A DNA stretch of 64,000 nt from Mongoliitalea lutea (GTDB lineage: Bacteria > Bacteroidota > Bacteroidia > Cytophagales > Cyclobacteriaceae). Shown piece after piece: positions 63,913-64,000 of the stretch (within the stretch, counting starts at the first letter, position 1; the number at the start of each line of letters is the position of its first letter). The translations under genes and the position numbers were made by a program. The notes under the pieces were generated by a model. It had not been told where the DNA came from. It saw nothing but the letters and a program-made list of their open reading frames with translations, and searched no databases. The stretch spans positions 62,001 through 126,000 of the forward strand of contig NZ_BMYF01000007.1 of assembly GCF_014652135.1 (NCBI RefSeq). Reading direction: 5' to 3'.

Positions 63913-64000
63913 ACATCCTCCCTCTCCTACCAAGTTCGACCACTCTTAGGTTTTGAACTTTAGCGTTTGCTATTTCGAATTTCAATAGCGTTCTCACTTG

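Noticed and set aside
63911-64000. Open minus-strand frame at the window end (29 codons to a TAA at 63911-63913)
   Set aside because: It overlaps the T run of the terminator, has no recognisable motif, and its sequence (GAAATT/GAAATAG text) resembles the non-coding repeat style after typA. It could be a gene end, but cannot be supported without the next bases.
1-64000. tRNA, rRNA, CRISPR arrays, insertion sequences, prophage, replication origin
   Set aside because: No cloverleaf with CCA-proximal pattern, no regularly spaced repeats, no transposase or phage genes were noticed on either strand by reading.

Overview
The window (64 kb, AT-rich, no rRNA, tRNA, phage, insertion sequence or CRISPR array seen) reads as a chromosomal segment of a Bacteroidota bacterium, most likely Cytophagales, family Cyclobacteriaceae (Algoriphagus/Belliella-like). 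The reasons are the type IX secretion genes porU and porV, Bacteroidota-restricted families (DUF4494, DUF1599, WG-repeat, DUF4221-like, SusC-type receptor), many -7 boxes of the form TAnnTTTG, and weak or absent Shine-Dalgarno sequences. The genus is an inference.

Layout. 1-6070 (+): a tightly overlapped operon, end of pssA, porU sortase, porV and an M16-fold protein without the zinc motif. 6067-12109 (mostly -): cell-surface glycosyltransferase and FemAB-like pair, an IMPACT/YigZ protein (+), DEDDy exonuclease, NhaC antiporter, FAD oxidoreductase. 12193-17893: Mpo1-like protein, KefB-type antiporter, membrane patatin, DUF4494. 17947-21880: folP-cdaA (-) back-to-back with DUF1599-DoxX-aroK (+). 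21870-31144: outer-membrane FadL-like protein, Gly-rich lipoprotein, proS, nfeD-floA, WG-repeat protein, hemA. 31369-42832: HhH protein, orphan ABC ATPase, small genes, ispG, SDR, Pif1/RecD-like helicase with HTH tail, tricorn-like protease. 42983-52545 is the accessory part: a DUF433 antitoxin-like gene with a deleted toxin partner, OmpA, an S41 protease, a truncated SusC-type receptor, a candidate dispersed repeat, and an operon joining a small 4-Cys secreted peptide with a beta-propeller lipoprotein, a thioredoxin-like lipoprotein and a carboxypeptidase-regulatory-like protein, under a Crp/Fnr gene. 52796-64000: typA, repeat-rich spacer, DUF4221-like lipoprotein, hslV, TPR lipoprotein, PspC, a second GT2, ybaB, hisS and a 47-residue basic protein.

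Most notable signals: a run of nine G placed directly before the -7 box of the peptide operon (candidate phase-variable promoter); the peptide/propeller/thioredoxin operon itself; a toxin-deletion scar behind the DUF433 gene; a roughly 300-bp repeat-like element between a truncated TonB receptor and the peptide operon; and a set of unrelated housekeeping genes in which the -7 box ends 19-21 nt before the start codon, implying uniform leaders of about a dozen nucleotides. The last pattern was used to fix the starts of hemA, ybaB, yigZ and DUF4494.
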